From Rhizobacter sp. (GTDB taxonomy: Bacteria > Pseudomonadota > Gammaproteobacteria > Burkholderiales > Burkholderiaceae_C), in NCBI GenBank assembly GCA_014380155.1, contig JACMKJ010000500.1:1-21703 (forward strand): a DNA stretch of 21,703 bases, in the 5' to 3' direction. The position numbers were made by a program, and so were the translations under genes. Positions 1 to 8,145 of the stretch are shown here, in pieces; position 1 is the first letter of the stretch; every line of letters starts with the position of its first letter. The notes under the pieces were generated by a model. It searched no databases and was not told where the DNA came from. It was given only the letters and a program-made list of their open reading frames with translations.

Positions 1-1360
1 AAATGCGCATGTGCAGAGCCGTCAGCTCGCCTTGTGCATCGAGCCCTGCGCTCAGCTTGCATTGCGTGACGGGGTGATAACGCCCATGCGTCATGTCTTC
101 TTCACGCGACCAGATCAGCTTGACAGGGGTGCCTGGCATTTCCTTGGCGATCTGTACCGCCTGCGTCACCCAGTCGTGCGTGGCACCGCGCCGGCCGAAG
201 CCACCGCCGAGCAGCAGCTTGTAGACCTCGCACTGCGCGGGCGGCAGGCCGGCGGCCTCGGCGGCGGCGGCCAGTGCGGCTTCGCCGTTCTGGGTGGGCG
301 TCCAGACTTCGCAGCGTTGCGGTGTGTACTTGACCGTCGCCGTCATGGTCTCCATGGTGGCGTGGTTCTGGTGCGGGTACGAGTAAACCGCCTCGATCTT
401 GCCGGCCGCGCTGGCGATCGCCGCGCGCGCATCACCCACGCTGTTGCCCACCACGGCCTGGGGCGCGTCGAGCCCTTCCTTGAGCAGGGCGTTGGTGTCG
501 GCACTGCTCAGCTTGGCATTCGGGCCTTCGTCCCATTCGATGGGCAGAGCGTCGAGGGCGGTCTTGGCGTGCCACCAGGTGTCGGCGATCACCGCCACGG
601 CGCTCTCGCCGACACGCACCACCTTCTTCACGCCAGGCCGTTGGGCAATCGCGGCCGCGTTGAAGCTTTTCACCTTGCCGCCGAACACCGGGCAATCCTT
701 GATGGCGGCGTTGAGCATGCCCGGCAGCTTGAAGTCGGTGCCGTAGACCTGCGCGCCGGTGAGCTTGTCTTGGGTGTCGAGCCGCGCGAGCGGTTTGCCG
801 ACGAGCTTCCAGTCTTTCGGGTCTTTCAGGGCCACCTCGGTGGGTGGTGTGAGCTTCGCCGCAGCGAGCGCCACCTTGCCGTAGCTCGTCTTGCGGCCCG
901 ACGGGTTGTGCGTGATCACGCTGGCGGCGGCGCTGCATTCGGCAGATGGCACCTTCCATTCATCGGCGGCCGCTTGCACGAGCATCGTGCGCGCGATCGC
1001 GCCGCCCTTGCGCACGTATTCGTGTGACTCACGGATGCCGCGGCTGCCGCCGGTCGAGAAGTTGCCCCACACCCGTTTGCGCGCCAGGTTCTGGCCTGGT
1101 GTGGGGTATTCGGTTTTCACCTTGGCCCAGTTGCAGTCGAGCTCTTCGGCGACCAGTTGCGCCAGGCCGGTGAGCGAACCCTGGCCCATCTCGGAGCGCG
1201 CGATGCGGATCACCACCGTGTCGTCGGGCTGCACCACCACCCAGGCGTTGATCTCTTGCACCTGCGCGTCTTGCGCGGCAGCGAAGGGGATGTGGAAGGC
1301 CACCACCAAGCCAGCGCTGCTGCCGATGAACTCGCGACGAGAGAGTGTGATGGCGCTCAT
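1..1360 (-). CDS. IorB-like molybdopterin-binding subunit of aldehyde/isoquinoline oxidoreductase family, 3' end outside window
   Basis: Large catalytic subunit of a xanthine-oxidase-family molybdenum hydroxylase of the isoquinoline 1-oxidoreductase beta type. Only the first 453 residues are present; relatives run to roughly 720-780. The start at 1360 overlaps the stop of the [2Fe-2S] subunit gene as ATGA, indicating translational coupling. The N-terminus carries SRREFIG followed by a hydrophobic stretch ending in an AAAQ cleavage site, a twin-arginine export signal, so the folded cofactor-loaded complex should be periplasmic. Near residue 360 is the GGGFGRRG motif typical of the molybdopterin-binding region of these enzymes. 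The substrate cannot be read from the sequence; members hydroxylate N-heterocycles or oxidise aldehydes. Electrons probably leave through the small subunit to a cytochrome. Family call is firm, specificity is not. Confidence 0.93.
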   Translation of the reverse strand, partial: MSAITLSRREFIGSSAGLVVAFHIPFAAAQDAQVQEINAWVVVQPDDTVVIRIARSEMGQGSLTGLAQLVAEELDCNWAKVKTEYPTPGQNLARKRVWGNFSTGGSRGIRESHEYVRKGGAIARTMLVQAAADEWKVPSAECSAAASVITHNPSGRKTSYGKVALAAAKLTPPTEVALKDPKDWKLVGKPLARLDTQDKLTGAQVYGTDFKLPGMLNAAIKDCPVFGGKVKSFNAAAIAQRPGVKKVVRVGESAVAVIADTWWHAKTALDALPIEWDEGPNAKLSSADTNALLKEGLDAPQAVVGNSVGDARAAIASAAGKIEAVYSYPHQNHATMETMTATVKYTPQRCEVWTPTQNGEAALAAAAEAAGLPPAQCEVYKLLLGGGFGRRGATHDWVTQAVQIAKEMPGTPVKLIWSREEDMTHGRYHPVTQCKLSAGLDAQGELTALHMRI

Positions 1361-1860
1361 GCCTTGTCTCCCTCGATGTGCTGGATGTTGATCGCGGCGC
1401 GCTTCATGTCGCCGCCCTTGGCCGCCATCTTGATGGCCGCCCGCACGCGGTTGTAGGTGCCGCAGCGGCAGATGTTGGTCATGGCCTCGTCGATGTCGGC
1501 GTCGCTCGGGTTGGGCTTGGCCTTGAGCAGCGCGCTGGCCGCCATGATCATGCCGGCCTGGCAGTAGCCGCACTGCGGCACGTCGAGCGCGGCCCATGCC
1601 TTTTGCACCGGGTGGTCGCCCTTGGCCGACAGGCCTTCGATGGTGACGATCTTTTCCTTCGCGTCCACGCTGGACACCGGGCGCACGCAGCTGCGGGTGG
1701 GCACGCCGTCTATGTGCACGGTGCACGCGCCACACTGCGCGATGCCGCAACCGTACTTGGTGCCAGTCAGCCCCAGCTGCTCGCGCAACACCCACAGCAA
1801 CGGAGTGTCGGATTCGGCGTTGTGGGTGAGGCGTTTGCCGTTGACGTTGAGCGTGGGCAT
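1357..1860 (-). CDS. IorA-like [2Fe-2S] subunit of molybdenum hydroxylase
   Basis: A 167-residue iron-sulfur subunit of the xanthine oxidase family small-subunit type. The N-terminal half has the plant-ferredoxin cluster motif (CGIAQCGACTVH, then a further Cys in TRSC). The C-terminal helical half has the second cluster motif (CGYCQAGM and NICRCGTYNR). Length and cysteine pattern match IorA/CoxS-like proteins. There is no signal peptide of its own, consistent with export in complex with the Tat-bearing large subunit. The ATG at 1860 has GGAGA about eight bases upstream. An in-frame extension further upstream is low-complexity coding shadow and was not accepted. The gene is first in a leftward pair with the large subunit. 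Confidence 0.95.
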   Translation of the reverse strand: MPTLNVNGKRLTHNAESDTPLLWVLREQLGLTGTKYGCGIAQCGACTVHIDGVPTRSCVRPVSSVDAKEKIVTIEGLSAKGDHPVQKAWAALDVPQCGYCQAGMIMAASALLKAKPNPSDADIDEAMTNICRCGTYNRVRAAIKMAAKGGDMKRAAINIQHIEGDKA

Positions 1861-1992
1861 GAGGCGTGTCTCCAGTCGACGGCGAAATGGCCGGAGCCGC
1901 GAGCATGCTGCAAGGCTAAAACCCTGACAAGCATGGGGAATGGGTGAACTGGGCGCAAGATGCCGCCGTCGCCCGTTGGAGAGCCGTGCCCG
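1861..1992. promoter_or_regulatory. Divergent intergenic region between the iorAB-like and sulfide dehydrogenase genes
   Basis: This 132-bp stretch separates two divergently transcribed redox operons, so it must hold both promoters. For the leftward pair, a TTGTCA hexamer (reverse complement of 1925-1930) lies 17 bases from CATGCT (reverse complement of 1902-1907), a weak sigma70-like arrangement. No convincing rightward promoter and no strong operator palindrome were seen. Confidence 0.4.
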
Positions 1993-2322
1993 ATGAATCC
2001 GCTGCAACCGTGTATGCGCCTTTGCTGCGGCTTGGCGCTGATCGCCGCGATGGGGGGCGCGCATGCGCAACCCACCAGCGCCACCTTGCAGCTGCGCACG
2101 CTCGCGGCCACCTGCGCCGCCTGCCATGGCACCGACGGTCGCGCGGTGCCCGACTCGGGCATCGTGGGCCTGCGCGGGCGTGACCGCAACGAGCTCGCCA
2201 TGCGGCTGCTCGCCTTTCGTGACGGCACCCGGCCGGCCACCGTGATGCACCAGATCGCCAAGGGCTACACGCCCGAGCAGATCGACCAGCTGGCCGCCTA
2301 CTTCGCGGGCCTGCCACGATGA
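1993..2322 (+). CDS. Single-haem cytochrome c, sulfide dehydrogenase (flavocytochrome c) cytochrome subunit-like
   Basis: A 109-residue periplasmic cytochrome. Residues 1-25 form a Sec signal peptide ending AHA before Gln26. Haem attachment is CAACH at residues 41-45. Met85 in the segment VMHQIAKGYT is the likely second axial ligand, and this segment is typical of cytochrome c553 and FccA/SoxE-like cytochromes. The ATG at 1993 is preferred over an ATG 33 bases upstream because it has GGAG at a suitable distance and directly begins the signal peptide. The stop overlaps the start of the flavoprotein gene, so the two are translationally coupled and probably form one complex that passes electrons from sulfide oxidation to the respiratory chain. 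Confidence 0.88.
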   Translation: MNPLQPCMRLCCGLALIAAMGGAHAQPTSATLQLRTLAATCAACHGTDGRAVPDSGIVGLRGRDRNELAMRLLAFRDGTRPATVMHQIAKGYTPEQIDQLAAYFAGLPR

Positions 2323-3587
2323 TGAAGCGGCGTTCGCTGGTGCTGGGAAGCAGCCTGGTCGGCCTGGGCGCGTGTGCATTGCCGCAGGCCGTGCCCGCCA
2401 GCGCCAAGGTGGTGGTGATCGGGGGGGGTTTCGGCGGCGCCACGGCGGCGCGTTATGTGCGGCTGCTGTCGGGCCAGCAGATCGACGTGGTGCTGGTCGA
2501 GCCCAACGCGAGCTTCGTCTCGTGCCCGATCTCCAACCTGGTGCTGGGTGGCACGCGCACGCTGGCCGACATCACCACCCGCTACGACGCGCTCGCGTCG
2601 CGCCACCGCGTGCAGTGGGTGCGCGACAGCGCAGCTGGCATCGACGCGGCCAAAAAAACCGTCACGCTCGCCTCAGGCGCGAGCCTGCGTTACGACAAGC
2701 TGGTGCTCTCACCCGGCGTGGAGCTGATGTTCGACGAGGTGCGCGGCCTGCGGGCCGCGCAGGCTTCGGGCCAGGTGCTGCAGGCCTGGAAAGCCGGCGC
2801 CGAGACACTCGCGCTGCGCCGCCAGCTCGAAGCCATGCCCGATGGCGGCGTGTATGCCATCAGCATCCCCGAAGCACCCTACCGCTGCCCGCCCGGGCCG
2901 TATGAAAGGGCGAGCGTGATCGCCGCGTATTTCAAACGTGCCAAGCCGCGTTCCAAGGTGCTGATCCTCGATGCCAACAACGACGTGACCTCCAAACCGG
3001 CCTTGTTCAAGAAGGCCTGGAGCGAGCTCTACCCCGGCATGCTGGAGTACCGGCCGTTGCACAAGGTGACCGAGGTCGATGCCGCCGCGAGCCGCGTGCG
3101 CATCGAGCTGCAAGACGACGTGCAGGCCGACGTTCTCAATGTGCTGCCGCCCATGCGTGCCGGCGCGCTGGCCGTGCAAACGGGGCTCGCGAGTTCAGCC
3201 GGCCGCTGGTGCCGCGTGAACTACCTCGACTTCGAGTCGACCGCGGCCAAAGACATCCACGTGCTGGGCGACTCGATCCAGGCCGCCCCGGGCATGCCCA
3301 AGAGCGCGCACATGGCCAACGCCCACGCGAAGGTGGCGGCTTCGGCCATCGTGGCCCAGTTGCTGGGCCTGGAGCTCAACACCCGCCCGATGCTGACCAA
3401 CACCTGCTACAGCTTCGTCGACGACACCCATGCCATCCACGTGGCCAGCGTGCATGAGTACGTGGCGGCTGAAAAAACCTTCAAGCCGGTGGCGGGTGCG
3501 GGCGGTGTGTCAGCGCTGCGCAACGAGGCTGAAGGCGCTTATGCGATGGCCTGGGCGCGCAACATCTGGGCCGACACGCTGGGTTAG
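2319..3587 (+). CDS. fccB: Flavocytochrome c sulfide dehydrogenase flavoprotein subunit (FccB/SoxF-like)
   Basis: A 422-residue FAD-dependent pyridine-nucleotide-disulfide-type oxidoreductase. An N-terminal signal with KRR followed by a hydrophobic, Ala-rich segment (residues 1-28) suggests Tat export. The dinucleotide-binding motif VVVIGGGFGGATAA starts near residue 32. Two cysteines at the positions expected for the redox-active disulfide of FCSD are present: Cys190 in YRCPPGPYER and Cys363 in NTCYSF, about 173 residues apart, close to the spacing in the Allochromatium enzyme. The C-terminal FCSD flavin-binding domain follows (YVAAEKTFKPV). The known reaction of the family is oxidation of sulfide to elemental sulfur or polysulfide in the periplasm. 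Two start codons lie in tandem at 2319 and 2322; either overlaps the cytochrome stop. Confidence 0.92.
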   Translation: MMKRRSLVLGSSLVGLGACALPQAVPASAKVVVIGGGFGGATAARYVRLLSGQQIDVVLVEPNASFVSCPISNLVLGGTRTLADITTRYDALASRHRVQWVRDSAAGIDAAKKTVTLASGASLRYDKLVLSPGVELMFDEVRGLRAAQASGQVLQAWKAGAETLALRRQLEAMPDGGVYAISIPEAPYRCPPGPYERASVIAAYFKRAKPRSKVLILDANNDVTSKPALFKKAWSELYPGMLEYRPLHKVTEVDAAASRVRIELQDDVQADVLNVLPPMRAGALAVQTGLASSAGRWCRVNYLDFESTAAKDIHVLGDSIQAAPGMPKSAHMANAHAKVAASAIVAQLLGLELNTRPMLTNTCYSFVDDTHAIHVASVHEYVAAEKTFKPVAGAGGVSALRNEAEGAYAMAWARNIWADTLG

Positions 3588-3590
3588 CGC

Positions 3591-4346
3591 TCAGCGCGCG
3601 TCGCGCAGCAACTGCCAGTACAAAGGGTGCACCGAGATCGTGTTGTGCGAAGTGCGCGGCAACACGTGCAACACGGCCTGGCCCTTGGCAAAACGCGCAA
3701 ACAGCTGCCTGGTGCTCACGAGCGGAATCACCTCGTCTTGGTCGGCCGCGATCAGCAGCGCCGGCGCGCGCACCTGCGCCGCATGGAGGCCTGAATCGAA
3801 GCGGTCTTTCAACATCCAGCGCACGGGAAAGGCCGGGAACTGCGCCGCCGCCAGCGCCTGCAGGCTGTCGTAAGGCGTCACCAGCACCAGCTGAGCCACC
3901 GGCCGCTGGCTCGCCAACTGCACGGCCACACCCGAGCCCAGGCTGCGGCCGATCACGGTCACCCGAGGGTGGGTCTGGTGTACCTGGTCAAACAGGGCCA
4001 GCGCGTCTTGGGTCAACGCCGCTTCGCTCGGCGAGCCACCGCTGCCGCCATAACCACGGTAGTGCAAGAGGTAGACGGCATGCTGCGGGTAGGCCTCGGC
4101 CAGCGGCGCGAGGCTTTGGCTCACGTCTTCGGCGTTGCCACCGAAGTAGATGACGGCATCGGGCCCGGCGTGCTCGCGCACCGAGGCCAGCACGGTGACC
4201 TCGCCCCGGCTCAACTGCATCACCGGCGTGCGCGCCGCAGCCGGCTGCGGGAAGTAGATCAACGAACGCTGAAACAAATACAGCGCGACGCACAGGCCTG
4301 CGTAGCCGATGGCTGCGATGAACAGCAGCGTCGCCGTCAGACGCAT
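3591..4346 (-). CDS. Membrane-anchored alpha/beta hydrolase (BEM46/ABHD13-like)
   Basis: A 251-residue serine hydrolase. Residues 5-25 form a hydrophobic anchor followed by the FQRSLIYFPQP segment typical of the BEM46-like family. The oxyanion region is FGGNAEDVS near residue 68. The nucleophile is Ser135 in GRSLGSG, the acid Asp204 in DQDEVIP, and the base His234 in RTSHNT, so a complete catalytic triad is visible. Substrate is unknown, as for most of the family. The ATG at 4346 is chosen because it starts directly before the anchor; an in-frame ATG at 4400 would overlap the thioesterase gene. It lies 34 bases downstream of that gene and is probably co-transcribed. Its stop is three bases from the convergent sulfide dehydrogenase stop, with no terminator between. 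Confidence 0.87.
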   Translation of the reverse strand: MRLTATLLFIAAIGYAGLCVALYLFQRSLIYFPQPAAARTPVMQLSRGEVTVLASVREHAGPDAVIYFGGNAEDVSQSLAPLAEAYPQHAVYLLHYRGYGGSGGSPSEAALTQDALALFDQVHQTHPRVTVIGRSLGSGVAVQLASQRPVAQLVLVTPYDSLQALAAAQFPAFPVRWMLKDRFDSGLHAAQVRAPALLIAADQDEVIPLVSTRQLFARFAKGQAVLHVLPRTSHNTISVHPLYWQLLRDAR

Positions 4347-4380
4347 GATCCCTGTGCTTTCCCGAGCGTCACGGGGGCCT

Positions 4381-4800
4381 TCAGCCCCCCGCCTTGCCAT
4401 ACAACACCATCTGCGTGCAGCGAAACAGCGCCATCGTCTTGCCCGTGTCGCGGTGGGTGACGACCGAGTCCCACACCTGCGTGGTCTTGCCCAGGTGCAC
4501 GGGTTTGGCCACGCAAGTGATCGTGCCTTCGCGCGCCGTGCCGAGGTGGTTGGACTTGAGCTCGATGGTCGTGAAACCGATCGCCCCTTCGGGCAGGGTG
4601 GCGAGGCAACCGCAGCCGGCCGAGGTGTCGGCCAGCGTGACCACGCTGCCGGCGTGCAAGAAGCCGTTGGGGGCCATCAGCGCGGGTGTCACCACCATCT
4701 CGGCGTGCACTTCCTGCGCGGTGATCTGGGTGATGACGATGCCCAGGTGGCCCGGCAGGTTGTGGGCGCCACGTTGGTTGAATTGGTCTGCGGTGATCAT
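4381..4800 (-). CDS. PaaI/YdiI-type hotdog-fold acyl-CoA thioesterase
   Basis: A 139-residue single-hotdog protein of the PaaI thioesterase superfamily. The signature NGFLHAGSVVTLADTSAG spans residues 45-62 and contains the Asn, His and Asp positions used by this family for CoA thioester hydrolysis. The length is usual for the family and there is no signal peptide, so it acts in the cytoplasm. Which acyl-CoA it hydrolyses cannot be told. The ATG at 4800 is preceded by only a GAGAG element five bases upstream, and this element lies inside one arm of a perfect 10-bp inverted repeat (4801-4810/4846-4855). A longer upstream reading frame to 5046 exists but would swallow the repeat and has no domain content. 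Confidence 0.88.
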   Translation of the reverse strand: MITADQFNQRGAHNLPGHLGIVITQITAQEVHAEMVVTPALMAPNGFLHAGSVVTLADTSAGCGCLATLPEGAIGFTTIELKSNHLGTAREGTITCVAKPVHLGKTTQVWDSVVTHRDTGKTMALFRCTQMVLYGKAGG

Positions 4801-4855
4801 GGGTGCTCTCGTTGGGGGGCAGAAGAACCGGAGACAAATATAAGAGAGAGCACCC
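4801..4855. repeat. Perfect 10-bp inverted repeat abutting the thioesterase start codon
   Basis: GGGTGCTCTC at 4801-4810 is exactly complementary to GAGAGCACCC at 4846-4855, with 35 bases between. On the leftward strand the inner arm ends at the base before the ATG and contains the only Shine-Dalgarno-like element (GAGAG). The interval contains TATATT on the leftward strand, possibly a -10 element. It is either a DNA operator spanning the promoter or, if transcription starts outside it, an mRNA stem hiding the ribosome binding site. Confidence 0.7.
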
Positions 4856-4935
4856 GCCGCTGATGCCCATTTCAGTGCAGCGGGCTTGCCGCTTGTGCCA
4901 CGCTGTGCCAAAGGCTCGCCCCACGAGGTCAGGCC

Positions 4936-5874
4936 ATGGACGCACGGAGACAAACAAGCGCATTCACACGGGCGGCCGTTCTGGCCCTCGCCGCAGGCGT
5001 GGCGGTGTTGGCGCTGGCCGTGGGCTGGCGTCTGGGTTGGCTTCATGCCGAAGCCTCGCGCCCCCTTCAGGCTGCACCCACCCCGCAGGCCTTGTTGTCA
5101 CCCGCACCGCAGCTCGTGCGGCCGCTGCCGCCCACAGACACCCGCCTGATGGTGATGGCGCCGCGCCGGCCCGCGCCGCGCGCCACGGGGCTGGTGGAAG
5201 TGTGCGGTTTCGGTGTGGTGCAGGTGCCGCCCGACGACCCCGACCCGGTGCAGCGCATTCCGCGCGCGCTGCGCCAGTCGGCGCTCGACACCATGGACGC
5301 CTTGATGCTCGCCAGTGACGACCCCCAGGTGCGCGCCGCGGCCCTGTGGATGGGCGCGCGCCTGCGGGGCCGCGATGTGCGCGGCCGCATCGAGCAGGTG
5401 GCGCGTCTCGCGGCCAGTTCGCAAGACCCGTTTGTCTACGCCATGGCGATGGAGGCGTGCAAGGGCCGCAGTGCGAGCGACAGTGGTTCGTGTCGGCTGC
5501 TGAGCACCGCGCAGTGGGTGCGCCTCGACCCCGACAACGCCGTGCCCTGGCGCGCGCTCGCCGCCGAAGCGCGTGATCGTGATGAGCCGCTGGCCGAACT
5601 CTCGGCGCTGCAGTTTGCCGACCGTGCGGCGCGCAGCGATGTGCATGCCGGCCGGCTGCCGCTGCTGGTCGAGAAGGCGATGGGCCCGCAGGGCGCGTCG
5701 CTGCAACGCACGCTGGCCTTGAGCGCCGGCTGGAGCGCCGAAGCCGTGTGGGCCGCGTCGCACGGCCAGCCGGCGGTCGACATCGTGGGTGAACTCGCGC
5801 AACAAGGCGCCGACCTCAGCTGCGACAACGTCGACCGCATGCAACGGCGATGGATTCGCGTGACTCGGCGGTAA
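4936..5874 (+). CDS. Hypothetical protein with N-terminal membrane anchor
   Basis: A 312-residue protein that I do not recognise as a named family. Residues 12-31 are a single hydrophobic segment preceded by Arg residues, so the rest probably lies in the periplasm as an uncleaved anchored domain. A Pro/Ala-rich linker follows (about residues 40-80). The remainder is Ala- and Arg-rich and predominantly helical, with short repeated patterns (for example DPQVRAAALWMGARL and DPFVYAMAMEACKG) that could be a degenerate helical-repeat array. Cysteines occur near residues 89, 175, 187 and 299. GAGG precedes the ATG at 4936. Third-position G/C bias supports real coding. It is transcribed away from the thioesterase; no neighbour indicates a role. 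Confidence 0.75.
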   Translation: MDARRQTSAFTRAAVLALAAGVAVLALAVGWRLGWLHAEASRPLQAAPTPQALLSPAPQLVRPLPPTDTRLMVMAPRRPAPRATGLVEVCGFGVVQVPPDDPDPVQRIPRALRQSALDTMDALMLASDDPQVRAAALWMGARLRGRDVRGRIEQVARLAASSQDPFVYAMAMEACKGRSASDSGSCRLLSTAQWVRLDPDNAVPWRALAAEARDRDEPLAELSALQFADRAARSDVHAGRLPLLVEKAMGPQGASLQRTLALSAGWSAEAVWAASHGQPAVDIVGELAQQGADLSCDNVDRMQRRWIRVTRR

Positions 5875-5944
5875 CAACGGTTGCGCGCCGGCCCACACGT
5901 CCAGCGCGAAACCTCGCGTTGCCTCGCGGCAGCCGATCCCGTAC

Positions 5945-5984
5945 GCTACGCCCCGTAGCCCCCGCCGTGGCGTGCACGCGCCAC
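5945..5984. repeat. Two adjacent short hairpins upstream of the EF-G-like gene
   Basis: GCTACG-CCC-CGTAGC (5945-5959) and GTGGCG-TGCACG-CGCCAC (5967-5984) are both perfect 6-bp stems within the 169-bp gap. Neither is followed by a T run on either strand, so they are not simple intrinsic terminators. They could be leader structures or chance in GC-rich DNA. Confidence 0.4.
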
Positions 5985-6043
5985 GCGAGGACTCGATCCG
6001 CAATCCTTCCAGTTGGTCGCGCAGTGCGCACGGGGGTGTCGGC

Positions 6044-8107
6044 ATGTCGAGTTCCAACCATCCGGGCATGGCCCGCATCCGCAGCCTGGCCCTGGTCGGC
6101 CAGACCACCGCGGGCAAGACCAGCCTGGCCGAGGCCCTGCTCGCACGCAGCGGCACGATTGGCGCAGCAGGTTCGGTCGAGCGAGGCAGCACCGTCTCCG
6201 ACCATGACCCGATGGAGCGGCGGCTGCTGCACTCGCTGCAGGCCTCGCTGATGCACTTCAACCACGGCGAGGTGGTCGTGCACCTGATCGACGCCCCGGG
6301 TTATGCCGACTTTGCCGGCCATGCGCTGTCGGCACTCGAAGCGGTGGACACGGCGGCGATCGTGATCAACGCGCAGGCGGGCATCGAGCAGATGTCGCTG
6401 CGCATGATGGACTGGGCCGGCCAGCGCGGTTTGTGCCGCCTGATCGTCGTCAACAAGATCGATGCGCAAGAGGTCGACTGCGGCGCACTGGTCGTGCGGT
6501 TGCAAGAGGTGTTTGGCAAGGAGTGCCTGCCGCTCAACCTGCCGCTGGCCAACGGCAGTGCGGTGGTCGACTGCTTCTTCAACACCAGCGACCACCCTTC
6601 GAAGCCGACGCAGTTTTCGTCGGTCGAGCGCGCGCACCGTGCGCTGGTGGAGCAGGTGGTCGAGGTGGACGCGGGCTTCGTCGACCGCTATCTGAACGAC
6701 GGCGATGTGGACCCGCGCGAGCTGCATGCACCGCTGGAGCAGGCACTGCGCGAGGGGCATTTGATTCCGATCTGCTTCGTGTCGACACGCACGGGTGCGG
6801 GTGTGGGCGAGCTGCTCGACGTGATCGAGCGTTTGTTGCCCAACCCGAGCGAAGGCAACCCACCGCAGTTCTACAAAGGCGAGGGCGAAGCAGCGAAGCC
6901 GGTGCGCGCCGAGCCCGACCCGGCGCAACACGTGATCGCGCATGTGTTCAAGGTCGCCAACGACCCTTACGTGGGCAAGATGGGTGTGTTTCGCATCCAC
7001 CAGGGCACGGTCACGCGCGACAGCCAGCTCTATGTGGGTGATGGGCGCAAGCCCTTCAAGGTGGGCCACTTGTTCATGCTGCAAGGCAAGGAACACATCG
7101 AAGTGCCGCGCGGCATGCCGGGCGACCTGTGCGCGGTGGCCAAGGTCGACGAGCTTCACTTCGACGCGGTCTTGCACGACGCCGCCGAAGACGACCACTG
7201 GCACCTGAAGCCGCTGCCCTTCCCGGTGCCGGTGCACGGCCTGGCGATCGAGCCCAAGCGGCGCGGTGACGAGCAGCGGGTGTGGGAGATCTTGCAAAAG
7301 CTCGTCGACGAAGACCCCTGCCTGCGGCTGGAGCATGCAGTGGCCACCAACGAGAGCATCGTCTACGGCCTGGGTGAGCTGCACCTGCGCACCCTCGTCG
7401 AGCGCATGAAGGAAGTGCACCACTGCGACGTGGTCACGCGCCCGCCGCGCATTGCCTACCGCGAGACGGTGACCCTGACGGCCGAAGGCCACCACCGGCA
7501 CAAGAAGCAGTCGGGCGGGGCCGGCCAGTTCGGTGAGGTCTACCTGCGCGTGGCGCCGCTGCGGCGCGGCGAGGGCTTCCAGTTTGCCGACGAAGTGAAG
7601 GGCGGGGCGATCCCTGGCCAGTTCATCCCTGCGGTTGAAAAGGGCGTGCGGCAGGCGCTCGAGAGCGGCGTGCTCGCCGGCTTTCCGGTGCACGACCTGC
7701 GCGTGACGGTGGTTGACGGCAAGCACCACAGCGTCGACTCGAAAGAGATCGCCTTCATCGTCGCCGGGCGCAAGGCCTGCATCGACGCGGTGCTGAAAGC
7801 GCGCCCCATCGTGCTGGAGCCCATCGTCAAGGTGGAGATCACGGCGCATGCGCCGAGCCTGGGCGACATCACCGGCGACCTCGCCTCACGGCGCGGCCAG
7901 ATCAGTGGCACGACGACGCTGCTGGACGGCAGCATCGTCGTGCGCGGCGAAGCGCCACTGGCCGAGCTGTCGGCCTACCAGACCCAGCTCAACGGGCTGA
8001 CCGGCGGTGAGGGTCGATACACCATCGAGCTCAGCCACTACGACCCGGTGCCGCCGAACCAGCAGACGGCGCTTGCCAACCAGTTCAAGCCACGCGAAGA
8101 GGATTGA
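6044..8107 (+). CDS. Elongation factor G-like translational GTPase
   Basis: A 687-residue protein with the full EF-G domain order. The GTPase motifs are GQTTAGKTS (residues 19-27), DAPGYADF (near 84) and NKID (near 140). The domain II beta-barrel follows near residue 310. The domain IV signature HKKQSGGAGQFGEVYLR (near 485) and the C-terminal domain V (GDITGDLASRRGQI) complete it. In classical EF-G the G3 motif reads DTPGHVDF; here the catalytic histidine is replaced by tyrosine, as in mycobacterial FusA2-type paralogues, which have little ribosome-dependent GTPase activity. It is therefore probably the accessory paralogue rather than the housekeeping translocase. It stands alone, without rpsL, rpsG or tuf, which supports this. 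The ATG at 6044 is preferred; the 72 bases of in-frame sequence upstream carry no conserved content and overlap the hairpins. Confidence 0.9.
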   Translation: MSSSNHPGMARIRSLALVGQTTAGKTSLAEALLARSGTIGAAGSVERGSTVSDHDPMERRLLHSLQASLMHFNHGEVVVHLIDAPGYADFAGHALSALEAVDTAAIVINAQAGIEQMSLRMMDWAGQRGLCRLIVVNKIDAQEVDCGALVVRLQEVFGKECLPLNLPLANGSAVVDCFFNTSDHPSKPTQFSSVERAHRALVEQVVEVDAGFVDRYLNDGDVDPRELHAPLEQALREGHLIPICFVSTRTGAGVGELLDVIERLLPNPSEGNPPQFYKGEGEAAKPVRAEPDPAQHVIAHVFKVANDPYVGKMGVFRIHQGTVTRDSQLYVGDGRKPFKVGHLFMLQGKEHIEVPRGMPGDLCAVAKVDELHFDAVLHDAAEDDHWHLKPLPFPVPVHGLAIEPKRRGDEQRVWEILQKLVDEDPCLRLEHAVATNESIVYGLGELHLRTLVERMKEVHHCDVVTRPPRIAYRETVTLTAEGHHRHKKQSGGAGQFGEVYLRVAPLRRGEGFQFADEVKGGAIPGQFIPAVEKGVRQALESGVLAGFPVHDLRVTVVDGKHHSVDSKEIAFIVAGRKACIDAVLKARPIVLEPIVKVEITAHAPSLGDITGDLASRRGQISGTTTLLDGSIVVRGEAPLAELSAYQTQLNGLTGGEGRYTIELSHYDPVPPNQQTALANQFKPREED

Positions 8108-8145
8108 CGGCGGCCGGTGCGCGCGCGCCGCTTCACAATCCTCCG

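Noticed and set aside
11..1027. 338-codon plus-strand frame at the window start
   Set aside because: Antisense shadow of the molybdopterin subunit, whose GGGFGRRG and Tat motifs are clear on the other strand.
3588..3590. Terminator between the convergent sulfide dehydrogenase and hydrolase genes
   Set aside because: Only three bases separate the stops and no stem with T tract is present nearby.
5816..7849. 677-codon open frame on the minus strand
   Set aside because: Lies wholly antisense to the EF-G-like gene, has His/Arg/Ala-rich shadow composition and no recognisable domain. It is a product of GC-rich codon bias.
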